NCBI GenBank assembly: GCA_021324775.1
Contig: JAJPIM010000044.1
Span: 1-64,000, forward strand
Length of the DNA: 64,000 nucleotides
Direction: 5' to 3'
Origin: Gemmatimonadota bacterium
Lineage (GTDB): Bacteria; Gemmatimonadota; Gemmatimonadetes; Gemmatimonadales; Gemmatimonadaceae
Shown here: one piece after another, positions 32,293-44,758 of the stretch
Layout: the number at the start of each line of letters is the position of its first letter
Numbering within the stretch: the first letter of the stretch is position 1
Position numbers and translations under genes: made by a program
Notes under the pieces: generated by a model
Seen by the model: only the letters and a program-made list of their open reading frames with translations
The model's database searches: none
What the model was told of the DNA's origin: nothing

Positions 32293-35015
32293 TACCCGGC
32301 GCCGCGGACGATTCCCTCGGCCACCCGCGCCGGATCGAAATACGCGCGCGCAACACGCTGCACGTCGGCCCGGGTCACCGCGCGGACCCGGCGCTCGTAG
32401 GTCTCCAGTTCCTCCAGCCCCTCACCGAACACCCACGCATCGATCACTTCCCCCAGCACGACGGCGCCGCTCTGCCGGGAGATCGCGTAAGTCCCCACTG
32501 CATACGTCTGCGCCTGCGCCAGCTCGTCCGCCGTCACGCCCGATTCGCACAGTTTCGCGAACTCGCCCAGCAGGCCGGCGCGCGCGACGTCCTCCTTGCT
32601 GGGCGATGTCGCGATGTAGCCGATGAACATCCCGGCCAGGGTCCATTCGAGCGCGAAGGCGCGGACCGTATAGGCCAGAGACTGGCGGTCGCGAAGCTCG
32701 TCGAAGAACCGGCCACCCAGGCCGCTCGCCACGGTGCCGATCAGCTCGGCCACCATCCGGTCGCCGTCGCTCCGCGCCGGACCAGGGAACGCCAGCGCCA
32801 ACGCGGTCTGTGCTTTCGCACGCTGCTCGGCGCGCACAACCGGCCGCCGCGGCCACGACGGCGCCGCGATCTCGCTGGGCACTCCCGGTCGCAGGACATC
32901 GAAGGCGCCGATGACGTCGCGAGCCACCGCATCGGGCGCTTCACCGGTCACGATGCCGATGACCGTCGGCCCCCGCAGCACCTGCGCCGCGTGCCACTCG
33001 CGAACGTCCGGGTTCGTGATGGCACGGAGCGACGTCTCGCTCCCCAACACGCCGGCCCCGTACGGGTGATCACCGAACGCGGATTGGGTCACGAGGCGGA
33101 GAGGATACCGGGACATGTCGTCGCGCAGCATCGCGAGCTCGGCCAACGCGAGCGCCCGCTCGGTCTCGAGCGCCCCCTCTTCGAGCCGCGGCTGCTGCAC
33201 GACATCCGCGAGCAGGCGCAGCGCCGGCGCCGTGAACCGCGCCGGTACCGATATCGACCACCCGGTGTTCTCGCTGCCCGTGCTCGAGCCGATGCTGCCG
33301 CCAAGCATTTCGACGGCGTCGGCGAGTTCCGGCGCTGTCCGCCCGGCCGCGCCCTTGAGTGCACAGCGCGCCATGAGCGTCGTCAGCCCACCGCGCTCCG
33401 AGCCTTCGTCGCGCGCCCCACCGAAGGCGAAGACGCCGGCGTGCGTGATCTGAGCACCGGCCTTGTGGGAGATGAGGATCGGGATCCCCGCCGCGGTCCG
33501 GTATAGGCGCACACCCCCGGCTTCCCGTTCGGCCTGGACGCGCCCACGCGTGCGGCGCACGCGAGTCGGCGTAGCCTCATCTGTGCTCTGTTCAGACGCC
33601 ACGGGCGCCAGGTCACCGGATGGCGCCGCCCCATCGCCGCCCACTACGAGCAGCATGCCGGCGTCTGCGGCGACGACCGGACTGGCTGCTGGACGGTACA
33701 CGATTGCTGACACACCGTCGGGATCGAGGTAGCGGCGGATGGCCCCGGTGACTTCACCCGGCGCGACCGAGAGGACGCGCTCGAGGTAGTGCTCCCCCAG
33801 TGCCCAGTCGCCGAGTGCTTGCCACTCGGCGAGATACGACGCCTGCCCCTCCATCGACTCCGTGCGCCGCACCCAGCGGGATTCGAGGAGCCGCTGCGCC
33901 CGCGCCAGCTCGTGGTCTCCCACTCCCCGCTCGCGCAGATCCGCCACCTGTCCCCAGATGGCCCTCGCCGCCGCTCCTGCGGAGTCGGCCGGACATTCGG
34001 CGTGAATGACGAAGACGCCCAGTTCGGTCGGCGAGTAGTCGTAGGCGCTCACGCTCGTCGCGAGTTGCCGCTCACGCACCGCGCGGAAGAGCCGCGAGCT
34101 CCGGCCCGACCCGAGGATCACCGCCGCGAGATCGAGCAACGCCGAATCGGGGTGCATCGTCGGGACCGTGTGCCAGCCGAGCGCCACCTGCGTCTGCGCG
34201 ATGTCACCACCCCACTCCCGATATCGCGCGCGCGATCCCGTCCCCGCGGGCTCCGGCGGTCCCGGCACCCGCACGGCCGGCACGTCCGCAAGAGCGCCAT
34301 ACTGCGACTCGGTCGCGCGCAGCACCGCGTCCGGATCGACATCCCCCACGATGCTGAGGATCGTGTTGCGGGGACGGTAGAAGTTGTGGTAGAACGACCG
34401 CACGCGGTCCCGCGTGAACGTCCGCAACTGTTCCGCTCTCCCGATGCGCCACCGGCGGATTCGGTGCCGGTCGAACATGAGGGCATAAAGTGACTCAGAG
34501 GCCATCGCGCCGGGTGAGTCCTCCTTGCGATGCACCTCCTGGATGATGACCTCGATCTCCTTCGCCAGCTCGACGGCATCGATCACCGACCGTGCGTACG
34601 CGTCCGCCTGAATTGCGAGTGCGTCGCCGAAGCGCGACGCGGGGACGACGGTGTAGTAGCTCGTGTGATCGTAGATCGTGTGCGCGTTGAGATAGCCGCC
34701 GCTCGCTTTGGTCTCACGCGCGATCTCGCCGACGCCACGGGACGGCGTGCCCTTGAAGTACATGTGCTCGAGCACGTGCGCGATCCCCACGACGTCGTCG
34801 GTCTCATCGAAGTACCCGGCCTTGACGTAGGTCACGATCGCGACGGCGCTTGCAGACCGGTCCCGGCGTACGAGGAGAGTGAGTCCGTTCGGCAGGACGG
34901 TGCGATGCACGCTCGCCGCCGGACCGCCGAGCGGGGACTGCCTGGAGGAATGCGTTCGGGCCCGAACCTGCGCGGTGGAGCCCCCTGCGGCGTCACCGCC
35001 GCCGGGATCGGTCAC
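32292..35015 (-). CDS. M16 family zinc peptidase, double-domain (insulinase/pitrilysin type)
   Basis: A 907-aa peptidase starting at the GTG that overlaps the TPR stop (GTGA). The N-terminal half has the inverted zinc motif HVLEHMYFKGT (HxxEH) with the distal Glu in EIEVIIQEVHRKED about 75 residues later. The C-terminal half repeats the fold without the zinc residues, ending with the ELRDRQSLAYTVRAF segment common in these proteins. Two linked M16 halves in one chain make the closed-chamber form. No signal peptide can be seen from this start, so a cytosolic place is likely unless translation begins elsewhere. Confidence 0.92.
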   Translation of the reverse strand: MTDPGGGDAAGGSTAQVRARTHSSRQSPLGGPAASVHRTVLPNGLTLLVRRDRSASAVAIVTYVKAGYFDETDDVVGIAHVLEHMYFKGTPSRGVGEIARETKASGGYLNAHTIYDHTSYYTVVPASRFGDALAIQADAYARSVIDAVELAKEIEVIIQEVHRKEDSPGAMASESLYALMFDRHRIRRWRIGRAEQLRTFTRDRVRSFYHNFYRPRNTILSIVGDVDPDAVLRATESQYGALADVPAVRVPGPPEPAGTGSRARYREWGGDIAQTQVALGWHTVPTMHPDSALLDLAAVILGSGRSSRLFRAVRERQLATSVSAYDYSPTELGVFVIHAECPADSAGAAARAIWGQVADLRERGVGDHELARAQRLLESRWVRRTESMEGQASYLAEWQALGDWALGEHYLERVLSVAPGEVTGAIRRYLDPDGVSAIVYRPAASPVVAADAGMLLVVGGDGAAPSGDLAPVASEQSTDEATPTRVRRTRGRVQAEREAGGVRLYRTAAGIPILISHKAGAQITHAGVFAFGGARDEGSERGGLTTLMARCALKGAAGRTAPELADAVEMLGGSIGSSTGSENTGWSISVPARFTAPALRLLADVVQQPRLEEGALETERALALAELAMLRDDMSRYPLRLVTQSAFGDHPYGAGVLGSETSLRAITNPDVREWHAAQVLRGPTVIGIVTGEAPDAVARDVIGAFDVLRPGVPSEIAAPSWPRRPVVRAEQRAKAQTALALAFPGPARSDGDRMVAELIGTVASGLGGRFFDELRDRQSLAYTVRAFALEWTLAGMFIGYIATSPSKEDVARAGLLGEFAKLCESGVTADELAQAQTYAVGTYAISRQSGAVVLGEVIDAWVFGEGLEELETYERRVRAVTRADVQRVARAYFDPARVAEGIVRGAG

Positions 35016-36121
35016 CGCACGATGCGCAACAGCCCCGCGTCCGCGCTTCCGCGCACGAAGCTCTCGGCGTCGTGTGTCGGGATGTGCACGCCCGTGATCG
35101 AGAGCCCCCGTCGCGCTTCGTTGAGCATGAACTCGCTCAGCGAACGGCCGGCGAACGTGCCGTTGGCATCCCGCATCGCGGAGACGATGTCGTCCCACGT
35201 CCCCACGTATTCACGGTCGTCCCGCACGACGCGGTGGGTCTCCGTGTCCCGCTTGGACGTCGCGAGATCGGTCAGCAGCGCCCCGAACAGCTCCAGTTGA
35301 TTGCGCGCTTCCCCGTTGGCCTCGTCGGTCGCCTTCTGCTCGATCTCCGCCAGCATCTCGTCGATGTCGTCGGTGTCGCCCGCCAGCTCGGCCAGCCGCG
35401 CATCCCACGGACGGAGCTCCGGGTCGTCGTCGCTCAGCCGGTACACGCTTTTCTTGAGCTCGACGAGCCGCCAGATGCCCAGCTCATCCCAGTGGTCGTC
35501 AGGCGCCGTGCGGTCGAGGTGATAGAGCGCCGCCTCGTATTCGCCCCGGTCGTAGAGGATGTTGCCCAGGTAGATCCGGGCTTCGCTGTGATCGCCGTCG
35601 AGTTGCAGCGCACGCCGGAGGGTCGTGATGGCGGAGTCGTCATCCCCGACCCGGTGCTGCGCATAGCCCACGCACGCGACGGCCTCAGCGGAGTCCGGTA
35701 CCTGGTGCGCGGCAATGTCGAAGAACTCGCGCGCCGGTTCGATCAGCGCCTCGCGGAAGAGCGCGCGCCCGGCCTGCAGCATCAACTCGACGTCGTCCCG
35801 GTACCCGAGCTCCAGAATCCTGCGGAAGTTCTTGATGGCGGCCTGATGCTGGCCGAACTTCAGGAGCGTCTCCCCGAGCCCCGCGAGCGCGTCCTCGTGC
35901 TCCGGATCGAGCACCAGCGCTTCCTCGAAGCTCTTCCGCGCCCACGCGTATTCCTCGCGAGCGAGGCGCGCGTAACCGACCCCCACGTGCAGCTCCACCG
36001 CGTTCGGGTAGAGCGTGAGTCCCTCGCGGAGCACATCGAGCGCCTCGTCATACTGGCCGTCGTTGTACAACTGATGCGCGCGCTCATCGTACTCTTCAGA
36101 ACTCAGAAATGGGGTTGGCAT
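35012..36121 (-). CDS. Tetratricopeptide-repeat protein
   Basis: A TPR protein of 369 aa. I start at the ATG at 36121, with GGAGG 11 nt upstream and GGAG closer; an ATG six codons earlier (36139) is the alternative. At least six TPR units run from about residue 15 to 230 (for example YDEALDVLREGLTLYPNAV and YAWARKSFEEALVLDPEHE). The C-terminal third is acidic and mixed. The role is likely protein binding; no partner is named by sequence, but translation of the M16 peptidase is coupled to it. Confidence 0.9.
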   Translation of the reverse strand: MPTPFLSSEEYDERAHQLYNDGQYDEALDVLREGLTLYPNAVELHVGVGYARLAREEYAWARKSFEEALVLDPEHEDALAGLGETLLKFGQHQAAIKNFRRILELGYRDDVELMLQAGRALFREALIEPAREFFDIAAHQVPDSAEAVACVGYAQHRVGDDDSAITTLRRALQLDGDHSEARIYLGNILYDRGEYEAALYHLDRTAPDDHWDELGIWRLVELKKSVYRLSDDDPELRPWDARLAELAGDTDDIDEMLAEIEQKATDEANGEARNQLELFGALLTDLATSKRDTETHRVVRDDREYVGTWDDIVSAMRDANGTFAGRSLSEFMLNEARRGLSITGVHIPTHDAESFVRGSADAGLLRIVR

Positions 36122-36156
36122 GGCTCCACGAACCTCCATCGCATGAGGGACTTCCT

Positions 36157-36186
36157 ATTGTAGCATTCCGGCATGCCCCACTTCAA
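36157..36186 (-). promoter_or_regulatory. Promoter of the TPR-M16 operon
   Basis: On the minus strand TTGAAG (36181-36186) and TACAAT (36157-36162) are 18 bp apart, a good housekeeping-type match, with the TPR start codons 18-36 nt downstream of the -10. The rest of the 298-bp gap (36122-36419) shows only short direct repeats (CCGGCGTGCA twice, GGTCTCAT twice). Confidence 0.6.
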
Positions 36187-36419
36187 CAAATATCACCGGC
36201 GTGCAGGCCGGCGTGCATCCCTCCGTCCGTCGTGAGCCAGCGCGACCGCTGACCACCGCGCCGCGCCGCAGCCGCGCCGGCGGTCTCATTCCGGTGGTCT
36301 CATAAAGGTAGACGCGCGCAAGCCGCCGGGATCACAGCCCGAACGCCGGTGCACGACTTGCGTCCGCGCAGTGGCAGCGCGCCAGCACGCGTTGGCTGCG
36401 CGCAGCCCGGCCGCAGGCC

Positions 36420-38159
36420 TCACGGCTGGGCCGCGCCGTTTGCTGCCTGCCGGTGGAACTCCGCGCCCGCACTCCACGTCGGCTGCGCCGATGCATTTGC
36501 GAGCGACGTGCCGAACCCCAGCACGATGTCGGCGAGTTGCGTCGCGCCGGAGAGATCCCAATCCGGCCGGTACTCGTCGGACGGTTGATGATAGCGGTGC
36601 GCGGTATAGTCCTCGTCCTGCTCCTTGCCCCAGCCCTCCGGCCGGCCGGCGAAATCGATCCCTGCCCCGATGGACACCGACGGCACGCCCGCCTTGGCGA
36701 AGGAGAAATGGTCCGACCGGTAGAAATGCCCCTGCTCCGGATGCGCGTCGGGCGAGAGCCGTAGCTCCATCGGCGCCACGTACCTGGCGAGCGACGGTCC
36801 GAGTGAGCTCTTGTGCTCGCCGAGCACGTTGAGATCGCGCACGCGGCCCAGCACGTTGCCGCCGTCGATGTTGAGATTCGCCACGATGTCGGTGATCGGC
36901 ACGGTCGGATGCTCCGCGAAGTACTCGGAGCCGAGTAGCCCGGATTCTTCCGCCGTCACGAAAACGAACAGGAGCGTACGGCGCGGGTGCGGCGACGCTG
37001 CGGCCACGCGGGCCATGGCCAGCACGTCCGCGACGCCGGACCCGTTGTCCACCGCGCCGTTGTAGATGGAATCCCCGTTGACGGGCGGTCCGATGCCCAG
37101 GTGGTCCCAGTGCGCCGTGAACACGACGGCCTGGTGCGAGAGCACGGGATCGCGTCCCGCCACGACGCCAATGACGTTCGCCGACTGCAGATGCTCCACA
37201 TGGTTGGCGAACGACACGTCGAACATGATCCCCGTCGGAACCGGATGGAAATCGCGCGTCGCCGCCTGATCGCGTAGCTTCGCGAGATCGAGTCCCGCCT
37301 GCGCCAGCAGCGCCGTCGCCGCGCTGTCGGTGATCCAGCCGCGCACGCCGAGCGGCGGCGGCAGGTTGGGATCCCTCGGCAACATCCGCAACGATTTGGC
37401 GAACGAGCCGACGACCGTGTGCCAGGGATATCCGGCCCGCTCTGTCGTGTGGATGATGAGCATCCCCGCCGCACCACGCCGCTCGGCCTCCTCGTACTTG
37501 TAGGTCCACCGGCCGTAGTACGTCATGGCGTTGCCGTCGAAGAGTGCCGGCTCCGCCGGGGTCGCCGGAGGGTCGTTCACCAGGACGAGCAGCATCTTGC
37601 CCTTGACGTCGAGTCCCTTGAAATCATCCCACCGGTATTCGGGCGCCGAGACGCCGTAGCCGACGAACACGATCTCGGCGTGCACTGCGCTGTTGTCGGT
37701 CGCCGACCCCGGCGCCAGGACGACGTCTTCCGGATCGCGCAGCGCCATCGTCGCCTTCCCCGACGTGGTCGGACGAATGTGGGCCTGGTCGGCCGCCACC
37801 ACGTCGATCGGTACCGGCTGAAAGTACGAGCCGTTCACGCCCGGCTTGACTCCGGCCGTCTCGAGCTCGCCCGCGATGTAGTCCATCGCCAGTTGGCCGC
37901 CGCGCGTAGCGGGCGCACGCCCCTCGAGCAGATCAGACGAGAGGAACCTGATGTGCGCGTCGATCTCGCTCGTTGTCGTGTGTGCGGTGGTAGAGGCGGT
38001 GGCGCGCGCGGCGCTGGACGGCGTGGCGCCGGCCGATGAAGTCGCGCGTGCCGCCGGTGCCGCCTGCGCGCTCTGCGCCGGCAAGGCGCGCGGATGCGCC
38101 GTGGCAAGGAGCGCACAGGTGGAGGCGGCCAAGGTCCCGAGATTCCGGATTGTCGTCAT
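36420..38159 (-). CDS. M28 family metallopeptidase (aminopeptidase-like), secreted
   Basis: A 579-aa exported peptidase. The frame is open to 38543, but the ATG at 38159 gives a signal peptide (hydrophobic LGTLAASTCALLATA, ending LPAQ) and then an Ala/Thr/Ser-rich linker. A PA-type insert lies in the middle (GAAGMLIIHTTERAG). Zinc ligands: FTAHWDHLGIG (His, Asp), TAEESGLLGSE (Glu pair), NLNIDGG (Asp), and a His in YHQPSDEY. TAACAT lies 7 nt before the ATG (38167-38172) with no Shine-Dalgarno, suggesting a leaderless message. It probably acts in the periplasm or outside on peptides. Confidence 0.93.
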   Translation of the reverse strand: MTTIRNLGTLAASTCALLATAHPRALPAQSAQAAPAARATSSAGATPSSAARATASTTAHTTTSEIDAHIRFLSSDLLEGRAPATRGGQLAMDYIAGELETAGVKPGVNGSYFQPVPIDVVAADQAHIRPTTSGKATMALRDPEDVVLAPGSATDNSAVHAEIVFVGYGVSAPEYRWDDFKGLDVKGKMLLVLVNDPPATPAEPALFDGNAMTYYGRWTYKYEEAERRGAAGMLIIHTTERAGYPWHTVVGSFAKSLRMLPRDPNLPPPLGVRGWITDSAATALLAQAGLDLAKLRDQAATRDFHPVPTGIMFDVSFANHVEHLQSANVIGVVAGRDPVLSHQAVVFTAHWDHLGIGPPVNGDSIYNGAVDNGSGVADVLAMARVAAASPHPRRTLLFVFVTAEESGLLGSEYFAEHPTVPITDIVANLNIDGGNVLGRVRDLNVLGEHKSSLGPSLARYVAPMELRLSPDAHPEQGHFYRSDHFSFAKAGVPSVSIGAGIDFAGRPEGWGKEQDEDYTAHRYHQPSDEYRPDWDLSGATQLADIVLGFGTSLANASAQPTWSAGAEFHRQAANGAAQP

Positions 38160-38295
38160 GCGGCCTATGTTAGCACCCGGATGGCGTCGCGCCAGCGGTC
38201 GTCTTTTTGCCCTAGCGCGGTCTTTGCGATAGGGGGTGGTGTCCGCTGCCGTGGCCGCATGGCCCTGGATAACGCAACTTCCGAGGAGTCGCCCA

Positions 38296-38712
38296 ATGCG
38301 CGTCGTGTCTCGTCTGCTGGTCGCCACTGCATTCGCCGCGCTCCCTGGCCCGCTGCTCGCGCAGAGCACGACGCCCGCGGCCACGCCCCTCCAAATCGAG
38401 CCGGCACCACCCGCCACGCAACCGGCCCCGGATCCCCAGCCAGCCCCCTCGTCCCCACAAGCTCCAGCCGCTACGCCAGCCGGCCCCAGCATGGATGCCG
38501 CGACCGCCGGAATCCACGCCCGCGTCGCGGATGATGGAGCCACGCGCGCCGCGGACCATCACGGTGGCGGCCTGGGCACGGGGGGCGCCCTCATGATCGT
38601 CGGCGGCGCCGCTCTGATCATTGGACTGATCATCGGCGGAGGCGCGGGACTCGTCATCGCCATCGCGGGCGCCGCCCTGGGACTCTACGGCCTCTTCCTC
38701 TACCTGCAGTAG
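38296..38712 (+). CDS. Small exported protein with Pro/Ala-rich linker and C-terminal membrane hairpin
   Basis: A 138-aa protein. The ATG at 38296 is preceded by GAGGAG and opens a signal peptide (VSRLLVATAFAALPGPLLAQ). A Pro/Ala/Thr-rich stretch spans about residues 23-65, then a short His-containing segment, then two Gly/Ile/Ala-rich membrane segments (about 95-135, for example GGALMIVGGAALIIGLIIGG) with only a tight turn. Similar Gly-zipper hairpins are common in small envelope proteins. No specific family or role is recognised. Confidence 0.7.
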   Translation: MRVVSRLLVATAFAALPGPLLAQSTTPAATPLQIEPAPPATQPAPDPQPAPSSPQAPAATPAGPSMDAATAGIHARVADDGATRAADHHGGGLGTGGALMIVGGAALIIGLIIGGGAGLVIAIAGAALGLYGLFLYLQ

Positions 38713-38776
38713 GAACCGGTCTCCGGTAGGAACCGGCCAAGTCGATAGTTAACGATCATTCATTTACTATCAATTG

Positions 38777-38814
<38 letters not shown>

Positions 38815-38860
38815 CTGATGTCGGGGTTGCTCCGGCCTTCCGCCGGGCGTCTGCTCTCGT

Positions 38861-40477
38861 ATGGGGCGCTCCGCGACACAACCGACCCGGGTGCATCACG
38901 TCTTCACCCTCGGTGCCAAAATCGCGACCGCAATGGCCGCCCTCGCGACCGTCCTGGGCTACCTCCATTCCTTTGGCCTGATCGGATCGACCACCCGCCG
39001 CACGGTAGGAACATTTGGCGCCGCCTGGGTGGGCTTGGCGCCCCCAACCGATACCGCCACCTCGATCGGTGACACGCTCCACCTCGCCGCGACCGTCACC
39101 GATCGCCACGGCACCGCCCTCGTCGGCGCCACCATCGGCTGGACGTCGAGCGACTCCGGTGTCGCCACCGTCACCGATGGCCTGGTGATCGCGAGGGCCA
39201 AAGGCGTCGCCACGATCGCCGCCGCCGTCGGTGACTTGGTCGCCCGCTCGCACATCGTCGTCCTCCCCCGCGTCGCCGCGGTCCACCTCGCCAATGACAG
39301 CAGCATCGTCGTCGCTGAGAATGCCGCGCGTCTGGTCTCGCTCCGGACGACTGATGGCCGCGGCTACGTGATGCCGGCGCCCGCGGGCACATGGCGCAGT
39401 CTCGATACCACGGTCGTGTCCGTGGATTCCGGCGGCCGCATCTCTGCGCTTGCCGCCGGACACACGACGGTCTCATGGAACATTCCTGGCGCGACCGGTC
39501 AGGTACCGGTGGCCGTGGTACCGGTTCCTGGTGCGCTCGCCGTCGTCGCCGGCGACGGCCAGGACGGCGCTGCTGGGTCGGTACTCCCGTCGCTCATCAT
39601 GGTCCGCCTCACGTCGCAGCGCGGACGATCCCTCGCCGGCCAGCTCGTACGCTTCCGGCGGATCGATGCGGCTGGCACCGCGGACGCGGGCGCCGCCACG
39701 ACCGACGCCGACGGCCGCGCCCGCATCGCGTGGCGCCTCGGCGATTTCCCCGGACGCCAGCATCTGATCGCCCGAATCGACGGCCTCGACAGCGCGGCGG
39801 TCCTGGTCGCGGAAGCTGAGCCAGTGGCTCCCAACACCCGCGCGACGTCCGGATCCGACGGACAGACCGCGCCGGTCGCGACTCGGCTCCCCAGCCGCCT
39901 GGTGGTCCACCTGGCCGACACCAGCGGCAGACCGCTCGCCGACGTGCCCGTCACCTGGACGACCCCGGACGGCGGAACTGCCACACCATCTAGCCCCCGA
40001 ACCGATGCCTCGGGGGATGCCACCGCCTCATGGGTGCTCGGCCCGTCCGCCCGTGTCCAGCAGCTCCGCGCCACCGTGGGCAACGGGCGCCTCGTCAAAC
40101 CGGTCTACTTCCACGCCACGGCGCTCCCGGGTCCAGCGGCGGTCGTTGCCGCGATCAGCGGATCGGACCAGCACGGCGTAGCAGGAAAGGAACTCGCCAA
40201 GCCGGTCGTGCTCCGGGTAACCGATGCGGCCGGCAACGCGGTACCGAACGTGCGCATCACGCTTCGGCCGAGTGCCGGGGTGCTGGCTGACAGCGCGCCC
40301 GCGACGGATGCCTCGGGTGCCGTTCGAGCCCGATGGACACTGCCGGCCGCCGCGGGGGCCACCACGTTTCACCTGTCCGCGCACGTGGATGGTATCGTCC
40401 ACCCGGTGGACGTCGTCGCGACATCGGCGGCCGCGCCGGCGCCGGCCAGCTCTCGGCGCCGACACCCGGCGGCGTGA
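38861..40477 (+). CDS. Bacterial Ig-like repeat protein (BIG2/BIG1 type), membrane-anchored
   Basis: A 538-aa surface or periplasmic protein. A membrane segment at about residues 20-42 (AKIATAMAALATVLGYLHS) could be an uncleaved anchor. A BIG2-like domain follows (ATVTDRHGTAL with GWTSSDSGVATVTDG, then VSVDSGGRISALAAGHTTVS), then three BIG1-like domains (marked by GQLVRFRRID, DVPVTWTTPDGG and NVRITLRPSAG, each followed by TDADGRA/TDASGDA/TDASGAV). Such domains act in adhesion or as spacers. The C-terminus is Ala/Pro/Arg-rich. Confidence 0.85.
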   Translation: MGRSATQPTRVHHVFTLGAKIATAMAALATVLGYLHSFGLIGSTTRRTVGTFGAAWVGLAPPTDTATSIGDTLHLAATVTDRHGTALVGATIGWTSSDSGVATVTDGLVIARAKGVATIAAAVGDLVARSHIVVLPRVAAVHLANDSSIVVAENAARLVSLRTTDGRGYVMPAPAGTWRSLDTTVVSVDSGGRISALAAGHTTVSWNIPGATGQVPVAVVPVPGALAVVAGDGQDGAAGSVLPSLIMVRLTSQRGRSLAGQLVRFRRIDAAGTADAGAATTDADGRARIAWRLGDFPGRQHLIARIDGLDSAAVLVAEAEPVAPNTRATSGSDGQTAPVATRLPSRLVVHLADTSGRPLADVPVTWTTPDGGTATPSSPRTDASGDATASWVLGPSARVQQLRATVGNGRLVKPVYFHATALPGPAAVVAAISGSDQHGVAGKELAKPVVLRVTDAAGNAVPNVRITLRPSAGVLADSAPATDASGAVRARWTLPAAAGATTFHLSAHVDGIVHPVDVVATSAAAPAPASSRRRHPAA

Positions 40478-40494
40478 GCGGGGTAGGGAGCGAC

Positions 40495-40560
40495 ATGATG
40501 CACACCACTATGGAGACCGGCATGCACGTCGCGATGATGGCTAGTGACACTGGACGCTAA
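40495..40560 (+). CDS. 21-aa Met-rich leader ORF upstream of the patatin gene
   Basis: ATG at 40495 (a second ATG follows at once) with TAGGGAG 4 nt upstream opens 21 codons ending in TAA at 40558-40560, directly abutting the ATG at 40561. Six of 21 residues are Met and two are His (MMHTT, ETGMHVAMM). The placement suggests translational coupling to the patatin-ferredoxin gene. The Met/His content could bind copper or another soft metal, or sense Met supply; both are guesses. A longer frame (40333-40560) has no start as well placed. Confidence 0.5.
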   Translation: MMHTTMETGMHVAMMASDTGR

Positions 40561-41736
40561 ATGCCCGACTCACTCGTTCCCTCGCATCGCATCGTGTCTC
40601 CTCGCATAGCACTGGTACTGGGAGGCGGGGGACTCAAGGGCTTTGCGCACATCGGCGTGCTGCAGGCACTGGCCGAAGCGGGCGTCCGCCCGTCTCTGTA
40701 CGCGGGGACGAGCATCGGCGCCCTGGTGGCGGCGGCCGGCGCCTCCGGCATGGAAACGTCCGCGATGGCGGACCGCGCCATGCGGCTCCAGCGGCGCGAT
40801 CTGTTCCGCCTCAATCACGTCGGCATGCTGCTCGAACGCCGCCGCACCTCGTCGATCTACGCCGGCGAGCCGCTCCGCGCGCTGTGCGTGGACAATGTGC
40901 CGCCCTGCACATTCAACGGACTCCCCGTCCCCGTCCTCGTCAACACGGTGGACGTCGAGCGTGGCACGCAGGTCGTCTGGGGCCTGCCCGGCCTCCGCGA
41001 TGTGCCGGTCTGCGATGCGGTGTACGCGTCGTGCGCATTGCCCGGATTCTTTCCCCCGGGCGCCGTCGGGGGCCGCCTGTGCATCGATGGCGGAACGATC
41101 GATAATCTGCCGGTTCAGATCGCGGGCCTGGAGGCCGATGCCGTCATCGCCGTCGATGTCGGCAGCACGGACCTCTCGCATTCGGGCAATGTGCTGTCCC
41201 AGGGCTTCGCGGCGATCTACATGCGGGCCGCGACGGCGATGATGCACTCGCTGCAGCTCGTGCCGCTGACGGAATGGGAAGGCCCGCCAATGCTCCTCAT
41301 CCGTCCCCGCATCGGCCACGTCGGCTGGTTGAGTTTCTCCGACACCGAAGCACTGATTGCCGAGGGCTATCGCGCCGCACGGGAAGCGCTCTCGAACTGG
41401 GAGACGGTCATTCGCGCACCGCACGGCCGCATCTTCCCCTGCCGCCACGTTCGGATCGACGTCGATCGCGCGAAATGCACGGGATGCGGTATGTGCGTGG
41501 CGCTCGCCCCCGAGGTGATGCGCCTCGATGGCTCGGGCAAGGCCCGCGCACTGGGCGACGTCCAGTGGTCCCCCGCCGACGGCGACTTCATCCACCAATG
41601 CCCCGTGAACGCGCTCTCCACGCAGACCCTCGCCACCACCGAGGCCGGACGCCGGTCCTCCGCGGAACGCCGGCGGGAGCTCGAACGGCGCAGCGGCGGC
41701 GGGGGAACGGCGGCCGGGGGCGAAGAGGTGGCCTGA
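40561..41736 (+). CDS. Patatin-like phospholipase fused to a [4Fe-4S] ferredoxin domain
   Basis: A 391-aa protein. Residues 1-285 are a patatin lipase: oxyanion loop GGGGLKG (21-27), GTSIG with nucleophile Ser51, and DGG with catalytic Asp176. Residues about 295-355 form a ferredoxin-like domain: CTGCGMC (Cys306, 309, 312) with a fourth ligand Cys347 followed by Pro, fit for one [4Fe-4S] cluster. The tail is Arg/Glu/Gly-rich. The iron-sulfur domain on a lipase suggests redox-controlled activity or an electron-transfer partner, which is an inference. A Met-rich micro-ORF abuts its start. Confidence 0.93.
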   Translation: MPDSLVPSHRIVSPRIALVLGGGGLKGFAHIGVLQALAEAGVRPSLYAGTSIGALVAAAGASGMETSAMADRAMRLQRRDLFRLNHVGMLLERRRTSSIYAGEPLRALCVDNVPPCTFNGLPVPVLVNTVDVERGTQVVWGLPGLRDVPVCDAVYASCALPGFFPPGAVGGRLCIDGGTIDNLPVQIAGLEADAVIAVDVGSTDLSHSGNVLSQGFAAIYMRAATAMMHSLQLVPLTEWEGPPMLLIRPRIGHVGWLSFSDTEALIAEGYRAAREALSNWETVIRAPHGRIFPCRHVRIDVDRAKCTGCGMCVALAPEVMRLDGSGKARALGDVQWSPADGDFIHQCPVNALSTQTLATTEAGRRSSAERRRELERRSGGGGTAAGGEEVA

Positions 41737-41741
41737 CGCTG

Positions 41742-44589
<2,848 letters not shown>

Positions 44590-44758
44590 TGTGAGGTCCC
44601 CTGGCGACGTGCCAAGCGGAGCCGGCCGGATCGGCACCCGATCGGCGCGGCGTGGATCCCGGAGCCACTGCGCGTGGGGCGCGCAGGCTGAGATGAAATC
44701 TAGTTGGTGACTCGCTTTCGTGGTCAGCCTTGGCGTCCCGCTCTCCACGCGCCACCTT

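Noticed and set aside
36173-36235. 20-codon + ORF starting ATGCCCCACTTC
   Set aside because: No ribosome-binding site and it lies over the promoter of the TPR operon.
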